Source: Leeuwenhoekiella aequorea
Lineage (GTDB): Bacteria > Bacteroidota > Bacteroidia > Flavobacteriales > Flavobacteriaceae
Reading direction: 5' to 3'
NCBI RefSeq assembly: GCF_004104375.1
Contig: NZ_QOVM01000006.1
Coordinates: forward strand, 1-64,000
DNA: 64,000 bases
A model generated the notes under the pieces. It was not told where the DNA came from, did no database searches, and was given only the letters and a program-made list of their open reading frames with translations. Of this stretch, positions 1 through 6,506 are shown piece by piece. Made by a program: the position numbers and the translations under genes. Every line of letters begins with the position of its first letter. Position 1 is the stretch's first letter.

Positions 1-93
1 GATCTGTAGTTACAGATTTTAGCAAAGGATACGTATGTCTCAAATTTAATGTAGAAAAGAGTTGTTTTTTACCTCAGTTCTTTGTTGTAACAC
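1..93 (-). repeat. Partial attC-like recombination site at window edge
   Basis: On the minus strand GTGTTACAAC (93-84) starts six bases after the stop of the 111-aa membrane protein gene. It is the exact reverse complement of GTTGTAACAC, which opens the same cassette at 476-467. By analogy with the three complete sites in this array it is the inverse-core end of a further attC-like site whose other end lies outside the window. The remaining bases contain TTTGCTAAAA, similar to TTTGCTAAAT in the neighbouring site at 1681-1818. Seen: the 10-bp complement. Inferred: the rest of the site. Confidence 0.55.
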
Positions 94-99
94 GTTTTT

Positions 100-435
100 T
101 TATTCAGCCCAACCGTGATAAATATGTAACATAATCAGTAAAATAGTCAGTCCAAAAATTATAAATCCGTTTATTTTATTTTTTCTCAAACTCCAAAATC
201 CAATTCCGAGTAAAATTCCGAAAGCTATTCCGTAAGTCAAATTCACGTACGAGTAAAGTTCAGCCGTTCTGTAATAATAAGGAACAGGTCCTTCTCCGCC
301 AAAAGGATAAAATTCGGTTTCTTTTTTAATTCCAATTTTATAAAATTCAGCGAGTCCAAAAAACGAATAGAATCCGCTCAAAAGAATTGCAATTCCAGTT
401 ATTATTTTTTCGAATATGGATTTTTCTGTTTTCAA
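100..435 (-). CDS. Small three-helix membrane protein, cassette-borne
   Basis: A 111-residue protein of unknown function with three predicted membrane segments (about residues 10-30, 62-80 and 88-106) and basic residues between them, so an inner-membrane protein is likely. The start is TTG: the codon just upstream is a stop and there is no ATG until near the C-terminus. The gene almost fills its cassette, with the stop six bases from the inverse core of the next recombination site. I recognise no family. The cassette position suggests mobile cargo, probably expressed by read-through or a local promoter in the preceding site. Confidence 0.7.
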   Translation of the reverse strand: MKTEKSIFEKIITGIAILLSGFYSFFGLAEFYKIGIKKETEFYPFGGEGPVPYYYRTAELYSYVNLTYGIAFGILLGIGFWSLRKNKINGFIIFGLTILLIMLHIYHGWAE

Positions 436-466
436 TTATTTGGTTAGAGTGTCGGTTTGGTCAAAT

Positions 467-603
467 GTGTTACAACGGTCTCGGCTATGAGTAGTTGCGT
501 GGTTTAGCGGTTAACTTTGCAAATACACACCAAACTGAAAATCCGCGAGGATTTTCAGAAGTAGGCGAGAACAAGCAATTACTTATAGCCATTGTTAGGC
601 AAA
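467..603 (-). repeat. attC-like site between CHAT and membrane-protein cassettes
   Basis: Imperfect palindrome of about 135 bp. Read on the minus strand it opens with TTTGCCTAAC (603-594) and closes with GTTGTAACAC (476-467). The arms pair as AACAATGGCTATAAGTAATT against CGGCTATGAGTAGTTGC, with the closing arm about three bases longer, like the extrahelical bases of attC sites. The centre holds a nested hairpin with stem CTGAAAATCC/GGATTTTCAG and loop TCGC (535-558). The opening core is the complement of GTTAGGCAAA, which begins the preceding cassette. It shares most of its closing half with the site at 1681-1818. Confidence 0.82.
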
Positions 604-604
604 G

Positions 605-1660
605 TTATTTTTTCGGTTTTACAATTATTAAATCCTCAGAATTAATTCCTTCTTTAATAAATAATTCAGGTGTTTCTTCCTCGCTGATATCTTCTAGCAT
701 AAGAAGTGCTATAGCTTGTTCGAAAGATTTTTTGACAGATAAACCAAAACCGATGGAAGAATAAAATTGAGATGAAAATATTCTTGCAGCTTCGTCTCCG
801 ATTGAAGTATTCATTCCAATTGTTGCTTCAACATATTCAGATACCGCTTCGGCCTGATTTTTAGAATAACAAGTGTTGAAAAAGACTAATCTAATTCCGT
901 CTGAAGAAGCCATAATTGTTTGTACAATTGCCTCTTTACTAACTATTTTAGTTCTACCATAATTAGTTTGAAAAATGATTTCATCATTATCTGATCCGTG
1001 TCCGCTAAAGTGAATTATTGATGGTTTGTACTCATTAATAGCTTGTAATAAGTCTATCGGTTGAACTGCCCAGCAGGTTTCAAACTTAACAGAATCTCTA
1101 TGCTTAGATTTCCGTATCATTTCAGATATTGCTCTAGCTTCTTCGTCTAATCTTAATTGTTGTTGGTCAATTGGATTTGATGCAAGAAATAAGACAACAA
1201 TTTTTTCAGGAATATTTTTTAATTCTTCAATTTGATATCGTGTTTCGGTATGTAAATTATTATGATGTTGAAGTGTTGAACCAATATTCCTAAGGTTTTG
1301 TTCTTGTTCTCTTCTTAATTTATCTGCTTCAGCTTTTCTTTTTTTATCAATAGAAGCTAATTCCTTGTCAACTTTAGTTTGAGCGTCTTGAATTTCTTTA
1401 TTCTTTTTTCCAATCTTAGTTTCTATATCCGCTATTTTCTTGTAAGAATTAGCAAGGTCTTTTTCATATCTAGTTATCTCTCTTAGTTTAGATTGAATTG
1501 TACTAGTTGATTTAGTCCGATTAATAGCTTCACTCGCTCTATTAATTTTAATTGTTGTATCGGATATTTTTTTTTGCTCTTTGGCTTTATCTGTCAAAAG
1601 CTTAGTCAAATCGCTTTGTTTTCTGGATAGATTATTTCTGTGTGAATCAATTAAAGCCAT
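605..1660 (-). CDS. CHAT-domain (caspase-like) protein with N-terminal coiled coil, cassette-borne
   Basis: 351 residues. Residues 1-150 are a long charged coiled coil (Lys/Glu/Asp/Ile heptads). Residues 153-345 are a CHAT domain, the clan CD peptidase fold of caspases: strand VVLFLASNP, then His221 in HFSGHG and Cys264 in FFNTCYS form the expected His-Cys dyad. CHAT proteins include proteases of bacterial immune and cell-death systems, for example TPR-CHAT/Craspase and gasdermin-activating proteases. Here no partner such as a gasdermin, NTPase or sensor is seen within the cassette, so the coiled coil may be the regulatory part. The gene is cargo of an integron-like cassette: it starts 24 bases after the core at 1684-1690 and stops one base before the next extended core. 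Catalytic residues intact; function inferred. Confidence 0.85.
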   Translation of the reverse strand: MALIDSHRNNLSRKQSDLTKLLTDKAKEQKKISDTTIKINRASEAINRTKSTSTIQSKLREITRYEKDLANSYKKIADIETKIGKKNKEIQDAQTKVDKELASIDKKRKAEADKLRREQEQNLRNIGSTLQHHNNLHTETRYQIEELKNIPEKIVVLFLASNPIDQQQLRLDEEARAISEMIRKSKHRDSVKFETCWAVQPIDLLQAINEYKPSIIHFSGHGSDNDEIIFQTNYGRTKIVSKEAIVQTIMASSDGIRLVFFNTCYSKNQAEAVSEYVEATIGMNTSIGDEAARIFSSQFYSSIGFGLSVKKSFEQAIALLMLEDISEEETPELFIKEGINSEDLIIVKPKK

Positions 1661-1680
1661 TTTTTTAGTTTCGATTTAAT

Positions 1681-1818
1681 TTTGCCTAACGTGTTTGTGT
1701 ATGATTTCGTTGCGTGTTTCAGCAACTAATTTAGCAAATACAAACCGAATAGAAAATCCGCGAGGATTTTCGTAAGCAGTAGATTACTAGCAATGAATTA
1801 TACACGGTGTTGCCCACA
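1681..1818 (-). repeat. attC-like site between CarboxypepD_reg and CHAT cassettes
   Basis: Imperfect palindrome of about 138 bp. The minus strand opens with TGTGGGCAAC (1818-1809) and closes with GTTAGGCAAA (1690-1681). Arms ACCGTGTATAATTCATTGC and GCAACGAAATCATACACAAA pair with bulges, and the closing arm is four bases longer. The central nested hairpin GAAAATCCTCGCGGATTTTC (1771-1752) is identical to that in the site at 467-603. The closing core GTTAGGC and its complement GCCTAAC fit the integron GTTRRRY/RYYYAAC consensus exactly. Confidence 0.85.
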
Positions 1819-1825
1819 GTATTTT

Positions 1826-2719
1826 TTAATTCGTAAGTGTTAATTCAATTGTTAAAATTCCATAATTATCTAAATACGGTTTGGGGCTATTTCCTTTAAA
1901 TCTTTCTACTTTTTCCCATTTCCCATTTTTATATAACCAACTATTTGTGTTTTTTGTAACAGGTAAAAGTCCAACTTTTGGTTCATAAAGTGTTTTCTCA
2001 ATTATTTGATTAGAGTCTTGGGTTGGAATCGAAATATTAAATTCATTTTCTTCAATTATTAACCATTCGTAGCTTACAAAAAGTCCGTTATCAGGAAAGT
2101 AAATATTTAAGTCCGATAAATCAATTTCCAAATTTTTCGTTCCCTTTTTAGAAATTCCAATTATATTTTTTCCGAAAATAGGTTTATCAGGTTGCCCATT
2201 GTCTCCAACTGAATAAAACCTGATATTGAATTTCGCATTTTTAATGTCACTAAAAATTCTAAATTTTATACTTTTTAGAAAAGGTGTTTCTAAATAAGAT
2301 GTATCATAATCAAATAACCTAGCTTTTATTTCAGGATTTTTTTCTGTAGCGTAGTAAAATCCTATTTCAGAATCCTGAAAAGCTCCAATTATTTTTTCTT
2401 TACTGTCTTTTTTTGTTGAAACAATTACTTCTTCTAATTCATAGGATTTTGGAATTAGGAATATTTCAGAAGGCACTTCTTTTAGATTGATTTTCATGGT
2501 CTCATATCCTAAACTTGAAAGCACTAAATTTTTTCCTTCAGAATTGTCAATTAAAAACTCACCGTTTTCGTCTGAAGTAGTTCCGATATTTTCATTTTCA
2601 ATCCAAATGTTAACATAGGATATTTTTTCTTTAGTTTTCTTGTCAAATATCACTGCCTTTATTTGACTAAAACACAAGTTAGAAACAAGGAAAACTATTA
2701 TCGGAAGCAGGTTTTTCAT
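1826..2719 (-). CDS. Secreted CarboxypepD_reg-like domain protein, cassette-borne
   Basis: About 297 residues. A signal peptide (MKNLLPIIVFLVSNLCFSQ) precedes a carboxypeptidase-regulatory-like (transthyretin-fold) domain at about residues 20-100, with the usual pattern of IxGxVxD-like start, NIGTTSDENGEF and SLGYE. The rest (about 110-297) is beta-rich and not recognised. Such domains in Bacteroidota usually face the periplasm or cell surface. I chose the ATG at 2719 rather than an upstream in-frame ATG at 2755 because the upstream one lies inside the recombination site and the signal peptide begins at the later one. The start follows core GTTGCCC by five bases, as is common in gene cassettes. 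Function unknown. Confidence 0.8.
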   Translation of the reverse strand: MKNLLPIIVFLVSNLCFSQIKAVIFDKKTKEKISYVNIWIENENIGTTSDENGEFLIDNSEGKNLVLSSLGYETMKINLKEVPSEIFLIPKSYELEEVIVSTKKDSKEKIIGAFQDSEIGFYYATEKNPEIKARLFDYDTSYLETPFLKSIKFRIFSDIKNAKFNIRFYSVGDNGQPDKPIFGKNIIGISKKGTKNLEIDLSDLNIYFPDNGLFVSYEWLIIEENEFNISIPTQDSNQIIEKTLYEPKVGLLPVTKNTNSWLYKNGKWEKVERFKGNSPKPYLDNYGILTIELTLTN

Positions 2720-2721
2720 AT

Positions 2722-2794
2722 TGTGGGCAACGGTTCGTGTATGGTGTCGTAGCATCCCGAAGGGTGCTATGCACTATACATATTGTTAGCTTTT
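2722..2794 (-). repeat. Short attC-like site closing the first cassette
   Basis: A 73-bp imperfect palindrome. The minus strand opens with AAAAGCTAAC (2794-2785) and closes with GTTGCCCACA (2731-2722). Arms AATATGTATAGTGCATAGCA and TGCTACGACACCATACACGA pair around a short hairpin loop, CCCTTCGGG. The closing arm is three bases longer than the opening arm. The opening core complements GTTAGCTTT at the start of the same cassette (3273-3265). It lacks the nested CGCG hairpin of the two longer sites. Confidence 0.82.
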
Positions 2795-2799
2795 AGTGC

Positions 2800-3007
2800 T
2801 TTCTTGACCACTTAATATTCATTCGTATTTTTAATTTTTATGTATTTGTTAAATTCTGCATACTTTCTAAATTTTAAAAATATTTTTCAATTCAGATTTC
2901 GAGTTTTCAATTCAGATTTTGATTCCGCAAACGAGTTAAAATATCAAATGAAATTGAATTCCGAGTTTGAGTGAGATTTTAGTATTTTTCAAATTCTGTA
3001 AATTAAT
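2800..3007. other. Non-coding tail of first cassette with 20-bp tandem repeat
   Basis: This AT-rich stretch has no convincing reading frame. It holds two adjacent 20-bp units that differ at two or three positions (2884-2903 and 2904-2923, both beginning TTTTCAATTCAGATTT). A partial third copy (ATTCAGATTTTGA) overlaps the 3' end of the small gene that follows on the plus-strand map. The units may be duplicated or decayed copies of the 3' end of that gene. Confidence 0.5.
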
Positions 3008-3217
3008 TCATTCAGATTTTGACTCTTTATTATCATTGATGTTATTCAATTTCAAAATAAAAATGAAGTTTAAAACAGAAAATAAAATGATTAGAATCGA
3101 TGATGTTTTAGAATTTATCAACTCAAATAATTCAAATATTTGATTTAATCCTAAAATGATTAATCCAATACTTGATATCAGAATAATTATAGATACTTTT
3201 TTATTTCTCATTTTCAT
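3008..3217 (-). CDS. Small two-helix membrane protein in first cassette
   Basis: A 69-residue protein with two hydrophobic segments (about residues 8-28 and 38-58), a basic N-terminus (MKMRNKK) and an acidic/polar tail (NDNKESKSE). I recognise no family. It is the only candidate gene of the cassette next to the recombinase, starting about 55 bases after the core at 3268-3273. Codon 3 is also Met, so the start could be two residues later. It may be a small toxin-like or accessory membrane protein, but nothing in the sequence proves that. Confidence 0.55.
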   Translation of the reverse strand: MKMRNKKVSIIILISSIGLIILGLNQIFELFELINSKTSSILIILFSVLNFIFILKLNNINDNKESKSE

Positions 3218-3264
3218 TAATTTCTTTTTTTAGAATTCAATTTGCGTAAACTTGCTCCTGCATT

Positions 3265-3301
3265 AAAGCTAACAATTGGATATGTGTACATGTACACATA
3301 T
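3265..3301 (-). other. Putative primary insertion site (attI-like) with 22-bp palindrome
   Basis: Between the recombinase stop and the first cassette the minus strand reads a perfect 22-bp palindrome (3301-3280, centred on GTACATGTAC) and then CCAATT and the core GTTAGCTTT (3273-3265). The core is the complement of the inverse core closing the first cassette. The position, one core without a partner inverse core, and a different structure from the cassette sites make this the attI candidate. Only sequence layout supports it. Confidence 0.55.
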
Positions 3302-3321
3302 ATCTATTTTAGTTTCAGTAG

Positions 3322-4449
3322 CTAATCTAAGGGATTTTTGATCTTTAAAAAAGTATTTGTTGCTACATGAGTATATATTTCAGTAGTTTTTGTACTCTGG
3401 TGACCTAACAAAACTTGTATTTGGCGTAAGTCTATTCCGGCTTCTAATAGATGCGTAGCAAAACTATGTCGTAAAGTGTGTGCGCTTATTTTTTGTATAA
3501 TCCCTGCTTTGCTTGCAGAGCGGTTTATAATTTTCACAATACTTGTACTGCTGTATTGATTTCCATTTTGTCCTTCAAAAAGAAATTTTTGTGGTTTATA
3601 ACATTTATAATAAATGCGTAAATTTTTTAATACAGTTTGTGATAATAACGTATAACGATCTTTTTTACCCTTAGCTTGTATCACACGTATAAGCATTCGT
3701 TTACTATCTATATCTGCAATTTTCAAGTTAAGAAGCTCGCTACGCCTCAGCCCAGAACTATATAGAAGTTGTATAACACATTTGTGCTTAACGTTAGTGG
3801 TAGCATCAATAAGACTTAGTATTTCTTCTTTCGAGATAAAAGTAGGTAATTTCTTTTCTTTTCTAGGTCTTTCTAGTTCATAAAAACGATTAGGCATTCC
3901 TAATACACTTTCATAATAGAATTTAATAGCATTTATAGCTTGGTTTATGTATGAATTAGATTTATCACTGCGTATTAATGCTTGGAGGTATCTGCGTACG
4001 TGCATTTCATTAAGAGTTGATATTTCTTTATCGGAATAGTAATTAATATAATGTTCAAAAAACTGAATATAAGTACGTACAGTATTAAGTGCATAGCGCT
4101 TAAGTTCAAGTTTTAGAAGATACTCTTCGGGGCATCGCTTGTAATCTTTTGGAAGGTTTCTATTGCGATAATAATCTACGTTAATTATAACATTTTTCTT
4201 GACTACAGGTTTATTCGCTAGAAATCTGTTGTAATTAATCCAGGCTATGCCATTAAATGTTTTATAGATTTGAGCAAGATTAGCTTTAGAATTAATTATG
4301 TATACTAAGTTATAGGTAGTGCTCCATTTTGGCGAATCAAGATTTTTTATCAATGCCTGAATTTTTTTATCAGGAGCAAATTTTATCCCTATCATTTTCT
4401 GATTGTTGATCATGATATTGTATAACGTAATATTTTTTAGAGCACTCAC
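3322..4449 (-). CDS. Tyrosine recombinase of the cassette array (integron-integrase-like)
   Basis: 375 residues. An N-terminal Bacteroidota-type domain (1-90, including KWSTTYNLVYI), a SAM-like core-binding domain (about 105-190) and the catalytic domain (200-370) are visible. Catalytic residues: Arg235 (SSGLRRSE), Lys260/262 (AKGKKDR), His324 and Arg327 (HTLRHS), His350 (LLGHQ), Tyr359 (IYTHV). Arg-to-His spacing is 89 residues, near XerD (about 96) and far shorter than IntI1 (about 131), so the IntI-specific insertion is missing. The C-terminus IKNPLD does recall the RSPLD ending of integron integrases. It lies in the same direction as the cassettes, with its 3' end at the array, as in spirochaete integrons. 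It probably catalyses cassette excision and capture. Confidence 0.85.
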   Translation of the reverse strand: MSALKNITLYNIMINNQKMIGIKFAPDKKIQALIKNLDSPKWSTTYNLVYIINSKANLAQIYKTFNGIAWINYNRFLANKPVVKKNVIINVDYYRNRNLPKDYKRCPEEYLLKLELKRYALNTVRTYIQFFEHYINYYSDKEISTLNEMHVRRYLQALIRSDKSNSYINQAINAIKFYYESVLGMPNRFYELERPRKEKKLPTFISKEEILSLIDATTNVKHKCVIQLLYSSGLRRSELLNLKIADIDSKRMLIRVIQAKGKKDRYTLLSQTVLKNLRIYYKCYKPQKFLFEGQNGNQYSSTSIVKIINRSASKAGIIQKISAHTLRHSFATHLLEAGIDLRQIQVLLGHQSTKTTEIYTHVATNTFLKIKNPLD

Positions 4450-4525
4450 GGTTTCAATACTACAATAGAATCAAATTTTAAAAGGTATATTAGTCGTATA
4501 ATATACTTTTTTAAAAGGATTGCTT

Positions 4526-4900
4526 ATGAGAACTTGTCCGGTTTGTGATTCAGTTATAGCTGGTAGAATTGATAAAATATTCTGCTCTGTAAAATGCAAA
4601 TCAATTTGTCAATACGAAAGAAGACAGTCTAAAGAAGTATTCTATTTAGAAGTAGATCGCCAACTCAAAACAAATAGAAAGTTATTAAAGACATACAGCT
4701 ATAAAGGCTATACTACAGTTCAGAAGGCTGAACTTATAAACGATGGCTTTAACCCTAATTTCTTCACGCATTATTGGAAAAACAAGAGGGGAGATGTTTA
4801 CTTATTCGTTTATGATTACGGATTCCTCGATCTGGAAAAATCTGGTAAATCAAAATATCTAATTGTAATGTGGCAAAAGTATATGGAAAAGAAAGCTTAA
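4526..4900 (+). CDS. Unknown protein with N-terminal zinc-ribbon motif
   Basis: About 124 residues. The N-terminus has a CPVC (residues 3-6) and CSVKC (about 20-24) pair, a likely zinc ribbon, followed by a helical basic linker and a compact C-terminal region rich in aromatic residues (YLFVYDYGFLDL). No enzymatic motif is seen. I chose the ATG over an in-frame TTG two codons upstream. It is divergent from the cassette recombinase, with 76 bases between them that must hold both promoters. It ends just before the displaced tRNA-Leu terminator. A DNA-binding or regulatory role is possible but unproven. Confidence 0.7.
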   Translation: MRTCPVCDSVIAGRIDKIFCSVKCKSICQYERRQSKEVFYLEVDRQLKTNRKLLKTYSYKGYTTVQKAELINDGFNPNFFTHYWKNKRGDVYLFVYDYGFLDLEKSGKSKYLIVMWQKYMEKKA

Positions 4901-4957
4901 TTTTAAAACATTAATTTTAGGCCAAAAATTCTGTCAGTATTTTGAAAGTATAAAAAG

Positions 4958-4995
4958 AAAAACCCCTGTAAACATTGCGTTTACAGGGGTTTTTT
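4958..4995. terminator. Strong bidirectional terminator, original tRNA-Leu terminator
   Basis: A 16-bp perfect stem AAAAACCCCTGTAAAC/GTTTACAGGGGTTTTT with loop ATTGC gives T-runs on both strands. It directly follows the 15-bp tRNA-Leu 3'-end fragment in the tRNA reading direction, so it was probably the tRNA terminator before the 11.4-kb element inserted. On the plus strand it can terminate the zinc-ribbon gene. Confidence 0.85.
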
Positions 4996-5010
4996 GTACC
5001 CGGAATGGGA
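4996..5010. other. Attachment site, distal end of the tRNA-Leu element
   Basis: GTACCCGGAATGGGA is identical to the 3' end of tRNA-Leu(GAG) at 16368-16382 in the same orientation. Identity stops at both edges of these 15 bases. Together they bound the 11.4-kb element. This copy is the displaced original tRNA end, because the terminator next to it continues in tRNA orientation. Confidence 0.85.
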
Positions 5011-5126
5011 GTATAATAGCGCAATTCATTGAAATTTTAATAATACAAAAACAATCAGATAGACTAGTGTTTATAGGGTTTTTACTGTTATTTATATTGC
5101 CTAAGGTATTATTAAATTGCGAGTTG

Positions 5127-5145
5127 GTTAACTAGATGTTAACTA
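5127..5145 (+). repeat. 19-bp element-end repeat, left copy
   Basis: GTTAACTAGATGTTAACTA, two GTTAACTA units three bases apart, occurs here and in the same orientation at 16301-16319, near the other end of the element. It lies just upstream of the integrase -7 element. Likely recombinase arm-type binding sites, which here could also let the integrase or an excisionase control its own promoter. Confidence 0.65.
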
Positions 5146-5151
5146 ATAAGC

Positions 5152-5159
5152 TATCTTTG
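5152..5159 (+). promoter_or_regulatory. -7 element of the island integrase promoter
   Basis: TATCTTTG fits the Bacteroidota -7 consensus TAnnTTTG and lies about 20 bases before the integrase ATG. A TTGG upstream (5124) is four or so bases further than the usual spacing, so the -33 part is weak. The 19-bp element-end repeat occupies the spacer. Confidence 0.5.
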
Positions 5160-5180
5160 AACCTTTAAAAGGTATGTATA

Positions 5181-6494
5181 ATGGCTTCTATTAAATTTTT
5201 AATTCAAGGAAAAAATTCCCCGGCTAATATTTATGTTCAGTTGTCAGTTGGGCGTGGTAAGGTATTTAAACGTAAAACTGGTTATTCTATAGACCCCAAA
5301 GACTGGGGTAAAAAAGGGATGCCTATTGACAGGAATACTAGCCTTAAAAACCTAAAGGCAGACTTGAACAAGTTAAGTAGTAATTTAGAAAATTGCCTTA
5401 ATGATGCAGTTAGTTTAAAAGAGGTTGTAAATGGTGATTGGTTGCAACTGCAAATCAATATAATTAATGGTCAAGTTATTGGAGATGAAAAGGAAAAGCT
5501 AACTAATCATATTCAATATATTATTGATAATGCGCACAGAGTTAAAAAAGCTAATAATCAAATAGGATTGTCTCAAAGCCGTATTAAATCTTACAAGCTT
5601 TTTAAAAATGTGATCTCAAGATTTGAGAAAGAGATAAACAAAGGACAATCATTTTTTATTAGGGATGTTGGGTTTGATTTTGGGGAACAGTTTTCGGAAT
5701 GGTTGTTTAGTAAAAAATACAGTATTAATTATGTGGGTAAAAATATTGATAATCTAAAAGCTGTTTGTCGTGATGCTGAAAGGAGAGGTATAGAAACCTC
5801 AACACAATTAAAAAGAATATCGAGTTTTACAAAACAGACAAATAGCGACGAGGTAATAATTTTAAGCGAATCTGAGCAAGAATCAATTGCCGATTTAAAA
5901 CTTAATAGGGAAGCTTTGATAAACGCACGTAAATGGCTGCTATTAGGTTGTCAACTGGGGCAAAGATTTAGTGATTTGATACGTATTACTCCTGATATGA
6001 TTAAGGCTAGTAATGGTATAAAAATAATAGAGTTAACTCAAATAAAGACGAGCAAACTAGTAGCAATACCATTAATGCCAAAAGCTATAGAAATTATAGA
6101 AAATGGTATGCCTTACCCTATAGCGTTACAAAATTTCAACGAGTATATTAAGGATATCTGTAGAGAGGCTGGATTTAATCAACCTACTAAAGGATCCGCT
6201 TACATCGAAACAGAAGAAAAGAGTAAAAATAAACCTAAAACACCAGGGATTTATCCAAAGTGGAAACTAATCGGGTCCCACGTCTGCAGGCGTTCTTTTG
6301 CCTCTAACCTATACGGAAAAATACCCACTGCATTATTGATAAATATTACAGGACATGGAACCGAAAAAATGTTTTTAAAATATATTGGCCGCACTGCTTA
6401 TGATAATGCTTATCAAATGATGGAATATTTTGGTAAGCTACAGGCCAAAGAGAAAAAAGAGGCACAAATGCAAGTATTAAAAAACGCTAACTAA
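5181..6494 (+). CDS. Tyrosine integrase of the tRNA-Leu element
   Basis: 437 residues, Bacteroidota phage/transposon-type integrase. The N-terminal arm-binding beta domain (1-80, with RKTGYSIDPKDWGKKG) is followed by a SAM-like domain (about 125-215) and the catalytic domain (225-430). Catalytic residues are visible in LGQRFSDL (Arg), TQIKTSKL (Lys), SHVCRRSF (His, Arg), ITGHG (His) and LKYIG (Tyr). It is the first gene inside the attachment site at 4996-5010 and reads into the element, the usual layout for a tRNA-targeted integrase. It is unrelated in detail to the cassette recombinase at 3322-4449. Intact, so the element may still move. Confidence 0.93.
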   Translation: MASIKFLIQGKNSPANIYVQLSVGRGKVFKRKTGYSIDPKDWGKKGMPIDRNTSLKNLKADLNKLSSNLENCLNDAVSLKEVVNGDWLQLQINIINGQVIGDEKEKLTNHIQYIIDNAHRVKKANNQIGLSQSRIKSYKLFKNVISRFEKEINKGQSFFIRDVGFDFGEQFSEWLFSKKYSINYVGKNIDNLKAVCRDAERRGIETSTQLKRISSFTKQTNSDEVIILSESEQESIADLKLNREALINARKWLLLGCQLGQRFSDLIRITPDMIKASNGIKIIELTQIKTSKLVAIPLMPKAIEIIENGMPYPIALQNFNEYIKDICREAGFNQPTKGSAYIETEEKSKNKPKTPGIYPKWKLIGSHVCRRSFASNLYGKIPTALLINITGHGTEKMFLKYIGRTAYDNAYQMMEYFGKLQAKEKKEAQMQVLKNAN

Positions 6495-6506
6495 ATAATT
6501 AAAATT

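Noticed and set aside
495-764. Plus-strand 89-aa open frame
   Set aside because: It runs through a recombination site and antisense to the conserved CHAT coding sequence; a shadow frame.
2720-2755. Longer N-terminus (12 residues) for the CarboxypepD_reg protein
   Set aside because: It lies inside the recombination site, and the later ATG starts a normal signal peptide.
467-2794. The recurring palindromes as a CRISPR array or as REP elements
   Set aside because: Spacing is about 1 kb and irregular, whole genes lie between them, and the core sequence changes in step with the cassette. Neither CRISPR nor REP elements do that.
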